A DNA stretch of 7,736 bases from Bacteroidales bacterium (GTDB lineage: Bacteria; Bacteroidota; Bacteroidia; Bacteroidales; WCHB1-69): positions 1-7,736 of the forward strand of contig JAGCRI010000159.1 of NCBI GenBank assembly GCA_017964755.1, in the 5' to 3' direction. The position numbers and the translations under genes are program-made. The notes below the pieces were generated by a model. That model searched no databases. It worked only from the letters and a program-made list of their open reading frames with translations, and was not told where the DNA came from. Positions 1 through 6,113 of this stretch are shown here, in pieces. Positions within the stretch are counted from its first letter, which is position 1, and every line of letters begins with the position of its first letter.

Positions 1-1
1 A

Positions 2-313
2 GGTTCGGGTACGGGCAGCGGCACCGGCTTCGGCAGCGGTTTCGGGCCAGGTGAAGGCGGCGGTAGCGGCGGCGGTATAGGCTATGGAAACAGAAAACCT
101 GTCTATCTCCCCGATATGCCTGTTCGCGAAAATGGCACTGTTAAGGTTCGTGTGCTTGTAGGTACTGATGGATCTGTGAAAGAGGCTGTTATTGATCCAA
201 GCGGAACAACTATAACGAATGCCGCAATCCAGAAGGAGTGTATTGCTAAAGCAAAACAAGCCAAATATCCGCCTTATTCAAAGGAAGAGTATAATTTTAT
301 CATTTTCAAGTAG
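2..313 (+). CDS. TonB-like energy transducer, C-terminal part (5' end outside window)
   Basis: The reading frame is open from the left edge, so only the last 103 residues are seen. The first ~28 residues are a Gly/Ser-rich linker (GSGTGSGTGFGSG and GEGGGSGGG). The folded C-terminal domain follows, with a proline near its start (KPVYLPDMP), then ENGTVKVRVLVGTDGSVKEA, the strand-turn-strand typical of Bacteroidetes TonB C-terminal domains, and a short C-terminal strand EEYNFIIFK. Family knowledge: such proteins are anchored in the inner membrane and pass ExbB/ExbD-derived energy to outer-membrane receptors. An ATG at 116 falls inside the domain and is not a plausible start. The gene ends 5 bp before gldH, so the two are probably co-transcribed. 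An ExbD-type gene would be expected upstream. The TonB-like domain is fairly certain; the specific receptor partner is unknown. Confidence 0.8.
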   Translation, partial: GSGTGSGTGFGSGFGPGEGGGSGGGIGYGNRKPVYLPDMPVRENGTVKVRVLVGTDGSVKEAVIDPSGTTITNAAIQKECIAKAKQAKYPPYSKEEYNFIIFK

Positions 314-318
314 TTGGC

Positions 319-783
319 ATGCGAAGACTTTTCCCTTTACTCTTTTGTCTGTTGTTGCTCGCTGCTTGCAATAACGCTTATTACGAGAAAATTGACAATA
401 TCCCCGATGAGGTGTGGAATATAGATTCAGTATTGACATATCAGGTTGAGATTACCGATTCCCTGCAATATTTCAATATGTATGTCCATGTCAGAAATAC
501 GGTCGATTTTGAGACACAGAACTTCTATATTTTCATGACAACGGTTTTCCCTGACGGATATAGTGCGCGGGACACGCTCGGCTGCATTTTGTGTGACCCT
601 CATGGCAAATGGACCGGCAAGGGGACAGGCAGGCTCAGAGACAACAAGTTCCTGCTTAAATCAAAAGTCCGTTTCGCCGAAAAAGGTGTCTATACGTTTA
701 AAGTCAGGCAGGCGATGCGTTCCGAAAATGTGAAAGGCGTGGCAAATTTCGGATTGTCGTTGTTCCCATATAAAGGTGAATGA
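319..783 (+). CDS. gldH: GldH-family lipoprotein
   Basis: A 154-aa lipoprotein. Residues 1-16 form a lipoprotein signal peptide (MRR, then a Leu/Phe-rich core) ending in the lipobox LAAC, with Cys17 as the lipidated residue. The rest matches the GldH pattern as I know it: EVWNIDSVLTYQVEITD, then a strand pair with YVHVRNTVDF, then FPDGYSARDTL, DPHGKWTGKGTG, and a C-terminal GVYTFKVRQAMR. In Flavobacterium, GldH belongs to the gliding set and is needed for stability of the GldJ/GldK machinery. Non-gliding gut Bacteroidales keep homologues, where the role is less clear, so gliding should not be inferred. The start 5 bp after the TonB-like gene suggests translational coupling; no clear Shine-Dalgarno sequence is present. 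The length is close to the family norm. The family call is firm; the cellular role here is inferred. Confidence 0.83.
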   Translation: MRRLFPLLFCLLLLAACNNAYYEKIDNIPDEVWNIDSVLTYQVEITDSLQYFNMYVHVRNTVDFETQNFYIFMTTVFPDGYSARDTLGCILCDPHGKWTGKGTGRLRDNKFLLKSKVRFAEKGVYTFKVRQAMRSENVKGVANFGLSLFPYKGE

Positions 784-794
784 TTCTTTCTTTA

Positions 795-829
795 TTTGGT
801 ATAAAATTCAAGAATTTTATGTAAGTTTG
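795..829 (+). promoter_or_regulatory. Bacteroidetes-type promoter for the MBL-folE-tdh unit
   Basis: TAAGTTTG at 822-829 fits the Bacteroidetes -7 consensus TAnnTTTG exactly. A TTTG at 795-798 could be the -33 box, though the 23-bp gap is a little longer than the usual 19-21. The site lies 25 bp before the ATG at 855, in the 71-bp gap after gldH, and would start transcription at about 835. Confidence 0.55.
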
Positions 830-854
830 CGGTTGTAAAACGGTAAAGCGCAAT

Positions 855-1502
855 ATGTTGACTATCAAGACTTTCGTTTTTAATCCGATTGCTGAAAACT
901 GTTATCTTCTGTATGACGGCTTACAAGAGGCGGTGATTATTGACCCGGGGAATTATAGTGAAAGTGAAAATAACGAGTTAGCCGCTTTCATTGGGAAAGA
1001 GAATCTTAAAGTCAAATATATTCTGAACACGCATCCGCATGTTGACCATGCAATGGGCAATGCTTTTTGTAAGTTGCGTTTTGCGGCTCCGCTGCTGATG
1101 CATCAAAACGGGCTTGGTGTCTATCGTTTCGCGCCGCATTATTGTGTGGCTTTCGGATTGGATGCGCCGGAGTTTCCCCAACCGGATGCTTTCCTTAATG
1201 ATGGTGATGAAATATGTTTCGGCGAGCAAAAGCTGCAAGTGCTTTATACTCCGGGACATACATCCGGTTGTGTCTCTTTCTACAATGCGGAAAGCCATTC
1301 AGTATTTGTCGGTGATGCACTTTTCAAAGGCAGCATTGGCAGAACAGATTTGCCCACAGGCGATACGGAGCTCCTTTTGGAAAGTATCCGGAAGAAATTG
1401 TTTACGCTTCCCGATGATACGGTCGTCTATTCCGGACACGGCGAAAATACGACTATTTTGGACGAAAAGTTGCATAATCCTTTTTTTAATAAAATCAATT
1501 AA
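855..1502 (+). CDS. MBL-fold metallo-hydrolase, glyoxalase II-like
   Basis: A 215-aa single-domain metallo-beta-lactamase-fold enzyme with all metal ligands visible: T-H-P-H-V-D-H (His60, His62, Asp64, His65), His135 in PGHTSG, Asp154 in VGDALF, and His195 in YSGHGENT. The pattern GSIGRTDLPTGD after the bridging Asp is typical of the short, soluble glyoxalase II-like / YcbL-type hydrolases of about 210 aa. These bind two metal ions and hydrolyse thioesters such as S-lactoylglutathione or related substrates. Full-length glyoxalase II has an extra C-terminal substrate domain that is missing here, so the substrate is open. It is cytoplasmic, with no signal peptide. The start follows a promoter by 25 bp. 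The gene ends 10 bp before folE, indicating an operon. The reverse-strand and frame-shifted ORFs over this gene are shadows. Confidence 0.88.
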   Translation: MLTIKTFVFNPIAENCYLLYDGLQEAVIIDPGNYSESENNELAAFIGKENLKVKYILNTHPHVDHAMGNAFCKLRFAAPLLMHQNGLGVYRFAPHYCVAFGLDAPEFPQPDAFLNDGDEICFGEQKLQVLYTPGHTSGCVSFYNAESHSVFVGDALFKGSIGRTDLPTGDTELLLESIRKKLFTLPDDTVVYSGHGENTTILDEKLHNPFFNKIN

Positions 1503-1512
1503 CTGTTTTGCT

Positions 1513-2118
1513 ATGGAATACGGTTTAACAGACCTCGACAAATACAATGGGAAAAAAATAGAAAAGGTGGCGGATTGTTTCGGTCAGATGATTTCACTTC
1601 TTGATGAGGATGCGGGAAGGGAAGGTCTTGTTAAGACTCCGTATCGTGCGGCTAAGGCGTTCCAGTTTTTGACGCGCGGCTACGAACTTAATCCTGATGA
1701 TATATTGAAAAGTGCTCTGTTTCAAGAGGATTACCAGCAGATTGTTGTGGTTAAGGATATTGAGATTTACTCTCTTTGTGAGCATCATGTCCTGCCGTTT
1801 TTCGGGAAGGCGCATGTGGGATATATTCCTAACGGCACCATTGTCGGGTTAAGCAAGATCCCGCGTGTGGTGGATGCCTACGCAAGACGTCTACAGTTGC
1901 AGGAACGTCTCACAACGCAGATTAAAGATTGTTTGCAGCGGGTGCTGAATCCGCGTGGTGTGGCGGTGGTTATCGAAGCACAGCACCTGTGCATGTCAAT
2001 GCGCGGAGTGCAGAAGCAGAACGCAGTGATGACGACTTCTGAGTTTACCGGAGCGTTTCTGAAAAATACCAATACAAGACAGGAGTTTATGCATCTTATT
2101 GGAGCTGACTTACATTAG
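1513..2118 (+). CDS. folE: GTP cyclohydrolase I
   Basis: A 201-aa type I GTP cyclohydrolase, which converts GTP to 7,8-dihydroneopterin triphosphate, the first step toward folate and other pterins. The zinc ligands are seen: Cys89 and His92 in SLCEHH, and Cys160 in QHLCM. The family signatures GKAHVGYIP (98-106), IVGLSKIPRVVDAYARR (110-126), LQERLTTQI and the C-terminal TTSEFTGAF are all present. The same frame is open further upstream inside the MBL gene, but homology begins only after the ATG at 1513, which lies 10 bp past the MBL stop and gives the normal family length for the short bacterial form. The enzyme acts in the cytoplasm as a toroid of ten subunits. It is likely co-transcribed with the MBL gene before it and the threonine dehydrogenase 29 bp after it; the three have no obvious shared pathway. 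Confidence 0.95.
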   Translation: MEYGLTDLDKYNGKKIEKVADCFGQMISLLDEDAGREGLVKTPYRAAKAFQFLTRGYELNPDDILKSALFQEDYQQIVVVKDIEIYSLCEHHVLPFFGKAHVGYIPNGTIVGLSKIPRVVDAYARRLQLQERLTTQIKDCLQRVLNPRGVAVVIEAQHLCMSMRGVQKQNAVMTTSEFTGAFLKNTNTRQEFMHLIGADLH

Positions 2119-2147
2119 AATATCAATAAATTTAACAAATACAAACC

Positions 2148-3101
2148 ATGAAAAATATTTTGATAATTGGAGCTTGTGGACAAATCGGTTCAGAACTCAC
2201 CCCGTTTTTGCGTAATATTTATGGCACCGACCATGTTGTGGCTGCCGATTGCATCTATCCGTTGAAAGGTGATCTTGCTGAAAGCGGTCCGTCTTGCAAA
2301 ATTGATGCAACTAATGCTCAGGATATTGCAGACGCTGTGAAGAAGTATAATATTGACGCAATATATAATCTCGCTGCAATATTGTCGGCAAAAGCTGAGG
2401 CCAACCCGATGCTCGGATGGCGTGTTGGTGTTGGTGCAGTGCTCAACTGTCTTGAAGTGGCACGCGAAAACCATTGTGCTCTCTTCACTCCGAGTTCAAT
2501 TGGTGCGTTCGGCCCTGATACTCCGCACGACAACACACCGCAGGATACCATTCAGAGGCCGAAAACCATTTATGGCGTAACTAAAGTTACGGGCGAGCTC
2601 ATCAGCGACTACTACTTCAAGCGCTTCGGCGTTGATACGCGTTCGGTACGTTTTCCAGGACTGATTTCCAATGTCACTCTTCCTGGCGGCGGCACCACCG
2701 ATTATGCTGTTGATATCTACTACGCCGCAGTAAAAGAGGGTAAATTCTCGTGTCCGTTGAAGCCTGGTACTTTCCTTGATATGATGTATATGCCTGACGC
2801 ATTGCGCGCCACTGTCGAACTCATGGAAGCAGACCCGTCAAAATTGGTGCACCGCAACTCGTTTAATATCACTGCAATGAGCTTTGAGCCGGAGATGATA
2901 GCCGCGGAAATCAAGAAGCATATCCCATCATTCACAATGGATTATCAGCTTGATGAACTCAGACAGGGTATCGCTGATTCATGGCCGAATAAGATGGACG
3001 ACAGCGTTGCGCGGAAGGAGTGGGGCTGGGCTCCGAAATACGACTTGCCGACAATGACTGTTGATATGCTGGAAGTCCTGAAAAAACGGTTTAACCGCTA
3101 A
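2148..3101 (+). CDS. tdh: L-threonine 3-dehydrogenase, SDR (epimerase-like) type
   Basis: A 317-aa extended short-chain dehydrogenase. The N-terminal Rossmann motif is GACGQIG (Gly8, Gly11, Gly14), followed by an acidic residue after strand 2 (Asp34) that favours NAD. The catalytic pair is Tyr142 and Lys146 in YGVTK, with the active-site serine in TPSSIGAFGP (116-117). The stretch RFPGLIS, then GGGTTDYAVDIYYAA, then FLDMMYMPDA is distinctive of the NAD-dependent SDR-type threonine dehydrogenases of Bacteroidetes and animals, unlike the zinc MDR-type Tdh of E. coli. It oxidises L-threonine to 2-amino-3-ketobutyrate, which a CoA ligase (Kbl) normally cleaves to glycine and acetyl-CoA. No kbl is visible in this window. 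The length matches the family. The gene ends 10 bp before the left 63-bp repeat. A general NAD-dependent epimerase label is the conservative alternative. Confidence 0.85.
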   Translation: MKNILIIGACGQIGSELTPFLRNIYGTDHVVAADCIYPLKGDLAESGPSCKIDATNAQDIADAVKKYNIDAIYNLAAILSAKAEANPMLGWRVGVGAVLNCLEVARENHCALFTPSSIGAFGPDTPHDNTPQDTIQRPKTIYGVTKVTGELISDYYFKRFGVDTRSVRFPGLISNVTLPGGGTTDYAVDIYYAAVKEGKFSCPLKPGTFLDMMYMPDALRATVELMEADPSKLVHRNSFNITAMSFEPEMIAAEIKKHIPSFTMDYQLDELRQGIADSWPNKMDDSVARKEWGWAPKYDLPTMTVDMLEVLKKRFNR

Positions 3102-3111
3102 AGTTACACCG

Positions 3112-3174
3112 CTACCCCATATTATTCATGACATAATGATAATGCGGCCCGAAGCGCTTGAAGGCGGCCTCTTC
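3112..3174 (-). repeat. Left copy of 63-bp perfect direct repeat; orphan 3' tail of a gene
   Basis: Every base matches 7649-7711. On the minus strand it spells 20 codons, EEAAFKRFGPHYHYVMNNMG, and a TAG stop, exactly the end of the partial gene at the right edge. Here it has no upstream gene body: the 280-aa ORF's own stop codon (TAG at 3176-3174) shares its last base with the repeat. It therefore seems to be a cut-off remnant left when the block to its right was inserted. Within it, ATTAT and ATAAT (3121-3125 and 3133-3137) flank a 7-bp spacer, a weak dyad such as a recombinase core might have. Confidence 0.9.
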
Positions 3175-4016
3175 TAGTGCTTTATTTTTTTGCGATATTG
3201 CTTATAATCATCTATTACCTGCCATTGTTCTGGAACCATATAGACGTATCTTTCCCATACAACGTGGATAATAGCCCATGTATCATCAGTCACTTTAAAA
3301 TTCCATATACCCAGTTCTTTACAGTCAACGACATTTGCAATATCATTCATAAAGACATCAACATATATTGTATGTTGCAGATAATATTTAAGCTGTCCTG
3401 AAACTATCTCAAAGTATTTTTTACGATATTTTGCTACAAGATATAATGTGTCTTCCGACTTTTCAATAGGTAGTTGGAAAGCCAAAGAGCTTGTTTTCAG
3501 TTTAGTTTTGCTGATATTATTTGCAGAATCTTTTGTTATGCAATAGACAGATATTTTTTTCAAAGGTATTTGTCTGTTATCTATACGGAATTTCAAGCGT
3601 GTTGAATCTCCTATTGATTCATTATACTCGGTCAAAAATTCCTGCTGTTTTCTTGTATAAATGATGCGTTCAAAAAAATTACACAGGTTCGCGCAAAATT
3701 CCAATTTCTCCGCTCTTTTGACCGAATCAATTGTAGGGTGCAATTCAGGCGTAGTCCACAAATGCCATGAATTTTCATACAATTCAGTTCTTACTGAATC
3801 ACTCAAAGCATCATAAAACAATGTGTAGTAGTGTAGTTTCCTGTTAAAATATTCCTTGTCGTGTAGTGAATCATTTTTTGTTGACAAAATCTCACGTATA
3901 ACATCGTCAAAAAGAGGTGCATCATACACAATATTTTGTTGTCCTTTTATCATTTGAATGTTAAATAGCAGGACAATAGTGATGATTAAATATTTGAACC
4001 TTTTAATAGTATTCAT
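3174..4016 (-). CDS. Exported protein of unknown function (280 aa)
   Basis: I do not recognise the family. Residues 1-25 are a Sec-type signal peptide: MNTIKRFKY, a hydrophobic LIITIVLLF core, then IKG before QQN, the Gln-start common to mature Bacteroidetes exported proteins. There is no lipobox cysteine, so the protein is probably periplasmic or secreted. Residues ~40-140 look helical (many charged and aromatic residues). Residues ~150-215 look beta-rich (RLKFRIDN, KKISVYCITKD, AFQLPIEKS, TLYLVAKYRKKYFEIV). The C-terminal part is aromatic and ends in lysine-rich KKIKH. The beta-rich part resembles residues ~55-115 of the 197-aa protein at 5447-6040. A good promoter lies at 4077-4107, so it is likely transcribed alone. 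It is much richer in A+T than the core genes, consistent with acquired DNA. The stop codon abuts the left 63-bp repeat. Confidence 0.72.
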   Translation of the reverse strand: MNTIKRFKYLIITIVLLFNIQMIKGQQNIVYDAPLFDDVIREILSTKNDSLHDKEYFNRKLHYYTLFYDALSDSVRTELYENSWHLWTTPELHPTIDSVKRAEKLEFCANLCNFFERIIYTRKQQEFLTEYNESIGDSTRLKFRIDNRQIPLKKISVYCITKDSANNISKTKLKTSSLAFQLPIEKSEDTLYLVAKYRKKYFEIVSGQLKYYLQHTIYVDVFMNDIANVVDCKELGIWNFKVTDDTWAIIHVVWERYVYMVPEQWQVIDDYKQYRKKIKH

Positions 4017-4076
4017 TTATTTGATTTTCAAAAAGTTATCAAATAACTATTTCCCATAACAAGAATTATTATCGTA

Positions 4077-4107
4077 CAAATATACCATTTTATCTCTCAT
4101 GCCAAAA
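4077..4107 (-). promoter_or_regulatory. Bacteroidetes-type promoter for the 280-aa gene
   Basis: Read on the minus strand, TATATTTG (4084 to 4077) is a perfect TAnnTTTG -7 box. TTTTG (4107 to 4103) sits 18 bp upstream and suits the -33 box. The start codon at 4016 is about 60 bp downstream, giving a leader of roughly 55 nt that is rich in A+T. Confidence 0.6.
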
Positions 4108-4269
4108 GCCGCAAAAATTCTACCTTGCGCCGATAGGCAGTTTTGTGTACTATTATCGGATCCACACTCAGCCAAATGGAGAGGTCGGAGTTGTAGTACC
4201 GTGCCGAAGGGAAATTTTGTCTTTGCATAACAATTTTTTTGCATTGCCAAATATAATATTTTTATTATT

Positions 4270-4283
4270 CCATTGCGCAATGG
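4270..4283. repeat. 14-bp perfect palindrome
   Basis: CCATTGCGCAATGG reads the same on both strands with no spacer. It lies in the gene-free region. It could bind a dimeric regulator or be part of a longer repeat; nothing here decides between these. Confidence 0.6.
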
Positions 4284-4402
4284 CAAAAATTATTTTGCAA
4301 CTCCCACTTTTTGATGTATATTATTGTATTCCAGATTATTATAATGTATTATCTGCAAAAATCGGGGCAAAATCGTAAATCTTTTTGAACATTTTTGCAA
4401 CG

Positions 4403-4429
4403 GTGCTTCCGCGAAACGTGCGGAGGCAC
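4403..4429. other. Strong hairpin
   Basis: Arms GTGCTTCCGC (4403-4412) and GCGGAGGCAC (4420-4429) pair over 10 bp with one G-T wobble and a 7-base loop. No T-run follows on either strand, so it is not a standard intrinsic terminator. It lies about 130 bp past the end of the 223-aa gene and might still protect or end its transcript. Confidence 0.6.
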
Positions 4430-4561
4430 GCGACATCGCCAATCCAGTACAAACGACTGAAAGAAGAGCATATGACACGCTGAATGGGTGTATTTCCCCT
4501 AAATTCCAACATCGCAATCATTTTTTATTTTCATCATCTCTTTGCTCCGCATAAATCATAC

Positions 4562-5233
4562 CTAATACCCTGGGAATGTGAGAAAATCATCCTCTATTGT
4601 TGTTTTCCTTATTTCTTCAATATAGTCATGATTATATCCTTTTCTAAGCAAGGCGTATAGTTTTCGATGAAAATTCTTATTGCGTTCAATAACCCTAAGG
4701 TAATAGAAATAAAGCCACTGGCTCCATCCAAGTGTATTCATAGAAATTTCAATAAAATTATCGCCAGAACAGATACTGTCTAAAGCCTGTTGATTAGCTT
4801 TCAAATAACCATGCATGTCCTTAACGATATGGCGGATATACTTGTCCCTTTTATTAAAGTCTCCTTCATACTCATACTTCATGGCGTAAAACCTATTCTT
4901 ACAGTTTGTCCAGTAGAAAGGCATTGCTGACACTGATACAAACTCATCACGAACTTCTTCAAGAAAAAATATTGCCGTATCATATTGACGTTTAAGGGAG
5001 TAAACCTCTAATTTTTCAAGGATTAAATTCGGATGATCTGTGCAGTTAGGACGAGCCATATCTAACGTTAGCATAGCGGAATCAAGCAAGAGCTTGTCCT
5101 TTTCATAACTGTATTTCCAAATGTAATTCTGCGCAACCACGATACAACTGTCACAAAAAGTCTTGTTTTGTGCGCATAAATGTAGGGCGGCGACAATAGT
5201 GCAGAAAACAATAAGACAAATTTTTTTGATCAT
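4562..5233 (-). CDS. Exported helical protein of unknown function (223 aa)
   Basis: I do not recognise this family. I chose the ATG at 5233 instead of one ten codons upstream (5263) because the signal peptide begins there: MIKK, hydrophobic core ICLIVFCTIVAALHL, then CAQN with cleavage likely after Ala21. Cys20 is followed by Ala and Gln and sits inside the cleavage region, so lipidation is unlikely. The mature part is almost entirely helix-prone, with repeats of aromatic, Leu and charged residues (LEKLEVYSLKRQYDTAIFFLEE) that resemble tetratricopeptide-type helical hairpins at roughly residues 30-110. A Cys-x-x-Cys (FCDSC) lies just after the signal peptide. It is A+T-rich. It sits between the 197-aa and 280-aa genes on the same strand, but its own promoter-like box and the 213-bp upstream gap suggest a separate unit. 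Confidence 0.68.
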   Translation of the reverse strand: MIKKICLIVFCTIVAALHLCAQNKTFCDSCIVVAQNYIWKYSYEKDKLLLDSAMLTLDMARPNCTDHPNLILEKLEVYSLKRQYDTAIFFLEEVRDEFVSVSAMPFYWTNCKNRFYAMKYEYEGDFNKRDKYIRHIVKDMHGYLKANQQALDSICSGDNFIEISMNTLGWSQWLYFYYLRVIERNKNFHRKLYALLRKGYNHDYIEEIRKTTIEDDFLTFPGY

Positions 5234-5287
5234 ATCATCTGGCTTTAAATGTTGCGAAGACAAAGGAAAATACCTATTTTCAGGTCA

Positions 5288-5295
5288 CAAAATTA
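5288..5295 (-). promoter_or_regulatory. Possible -7 promoter box for the 223-aa gene
   Basis: Minus-strand TAATTTTG (5295 to 5288) fits TAnnTTTG and is 54 bp upstream of the chosen start at 5233. I could not find a matching -33 box at the usual distance. In this A+T-rich DNA such an 8-mer can occur by chance. Confidence 0.35.
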
Positions 5296-5374
5296 TCATT
5301 TTTTCATAAGAGATACGCTTTTTTGATAAATTTTTTCATATTTTGGGATTGTTTTTCCGGATTTTTGAAAACAG

Positions 5375-5395
5375 GTTTTGACAGCCCGTCAAAAC
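5375..5395 (-). terminator. Hairpin in the gap after the 197-aa gene
   Basis: GTTTTGAC (5375-5382) and GTCAAAAC (5388-5395) form a perfect 8-bp stem with a 5-base loop. It lies 52 bp past the stop of the 197-aa gene on the minus strand. It may end transcription of the ATPase unit before the 223-aa gene, but the bases after it (CCTGTTTTC) are only partly T-rich, so this is tentative. Confidence 0.4.
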
Positions 5396-5446
5396 TATCG
5401 ACTTTCGCTCCTTTATAGTAGATATTCCAAACTCTTTTTCACAGTC

Positions 5447-6040
5447 TTATTCTATTAAACTAAAAAAATTATCCACTATAGTTTTATTATAATCTGTTTT
5501 GAGATCTTCGTAAAGCTGCTGGTTGTTTTTTTTAGCATAATTGCAACTATAAAAATAATATTTGTAAACAAAATGTGTAACCACACGCACATATCTTTTA
5601 GAATGCGACAGTCGGCTTTTGGAAGATTTTGGTTGGGGCATCGTATTTATGTCTATATGCACTTTTCGCAGTGTGCTTTTTTGAGGATGAAGAGGGCGAG
5701 CCCAATAAACCCTAAAAAGGTATTTATTGTATTTTAAGATAACATCATAATGCGATAAAGAATCCAATTCCTTTGGAATCATAAAAGATGTGCCTTGTGT
5801 TTCACATTCTAAAATCGTATCTGTGGCAATAGCATATACTTTGAATGCTCCTTCTATTTGCTGTTTTTCTCCATTTTGGTATAGTTCTATCATTGTTGAG
5901 TCAAATGTTAATGGCGGCTTGCGTTGTTCAGCTTCAAAAAACAAATGCGAAAATCTGACATTTAATTCGTTATATGGCTCGTATTTTTGCAAAAATTCAG
6001 GGTTTTTCAAAGAGTCTTTAGAGATTATATTCAAGTTCAC
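5447..6040 (-). CDS. Unknown protein (197 aa), GTG start, possibly 5'-truncated
   Basis: Not recognised. The first usable start is GTG at 6040; the frame is closed by TGA at 6055-6053, so it cannot extend far. It has no signal peptide, unlike the two exported unknown proteins that follow it, although its beta-rich middle (residues ~55-115, with FKVYAIATDT and HYDVILKYNKYLFRVYWAR) resembles the ISVYCITKD and TLYLVAKYRKKYFEIV region of the 280-aa protein. This suggests a shared family whose N-terminal export signal was lost here, leaving a fragment, or a distinct cytoplasmic member. The C-terminal half is basic and Tyr-rich (KRYVRVVTHFVYKYYFY). The first codons overlap the end of the 27-aa small ORF in another frame, which may mark a recombination junction. 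Coding is likely, but expression and intactness are doubtful. Confidence 0.5.
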   Translation of the reverse strand: MNLNIISKDSLKNPEFLQKYEPYNELNVRFSHLFFEAEQRKPPLTFDSTMIELYQNGEKQQIEGAFKVYAIATDTILECETQGTSFMIPKELDSLSHYDVILKYNKYLFRVYWARPLHPQKSTLRKVHIDINTMPQPKSSKSRLSHSKRYVRVVTHFVYKYYFYSCNYAKKNNQQLYEDLKTDYNKTIVDNFFSLIE

Positions 6041-6101
6041 GGACGCGATTTCTCAACCAATTCCGTTCGGAAATTAATTCCTGATATGTCGGTTGCCCCA
6101 T
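6018..6101 (-). CDS. Small ORF (27 aa), coiled-coil-like
   Basis: It starts with ATG at 6101, 12 bp after the ATPase stop, and ends in TAA at 6020-6018. It begins MGQPTYQELISERNWLRN and continues with a heptad-like RVRELEYNL. That form (PTYxEL followed by a charged coiled coil) recalls the first residues of several larger proteins, such as some transposase or signalling-protein N-termini. It may therefore be a remnant of a bigger gene whose body was replaced by the 197-aa reading frame, which it overlaps by 23 bp. It could instead be a true small protein co-translated with the ATPase. Function unknown. Confidence 0.35.
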   Translation of the reverse strand: MGQPTYQELISERNWLRNRVRELEYNL

Positions 6102-6113
6102 ATCGCTAATATC

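Larger units (their letters stand above)
4017..4561. other. 545-bp gene-free region with repeat-like character
   Basis: I see no convincing gene here. Short ORFs exist on both strands, but none has a sensible start, signal peptide or domain, and the one over 4047-4286 runs through the promoter of the 280-aa gene. The stretch holds that promoter, a 14-bp palindrome (4270-4283) and a strong hairpin (4403-4429). Parts of it, around 4100-4220 and 4380-4480, have the G+C-richer, structured look of interspersed non-coding repeats in Bacteroidales genomes; that impression is from memory and not from a search. Confidence 0.5.

Noticed and set aside
1114..1512. Long N-terminal extension of folE overlapping the MBL gene
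   Set aside because: The frame is open, but the extra ~133 residues look like an out-of-frame shadow (many Met, Arg, Ser), while the MBL frame there has all its catalytic motifs. The ATG at 1513 gives the normal folE length.
4047..4286. Minus-strand 79-aa ORF
   Set aside because: It runs through the promoter of the 280-aa gene and over a palindrome and has no recognisable domain. It looks like translated non-coding repeat DNA.
4290..4517. Minus-strand 75-aa and overlapping 60-aa ORFs
   Set aside because: They span the strong hairpin, overlap each other in different frames and have no credible domain or start context.
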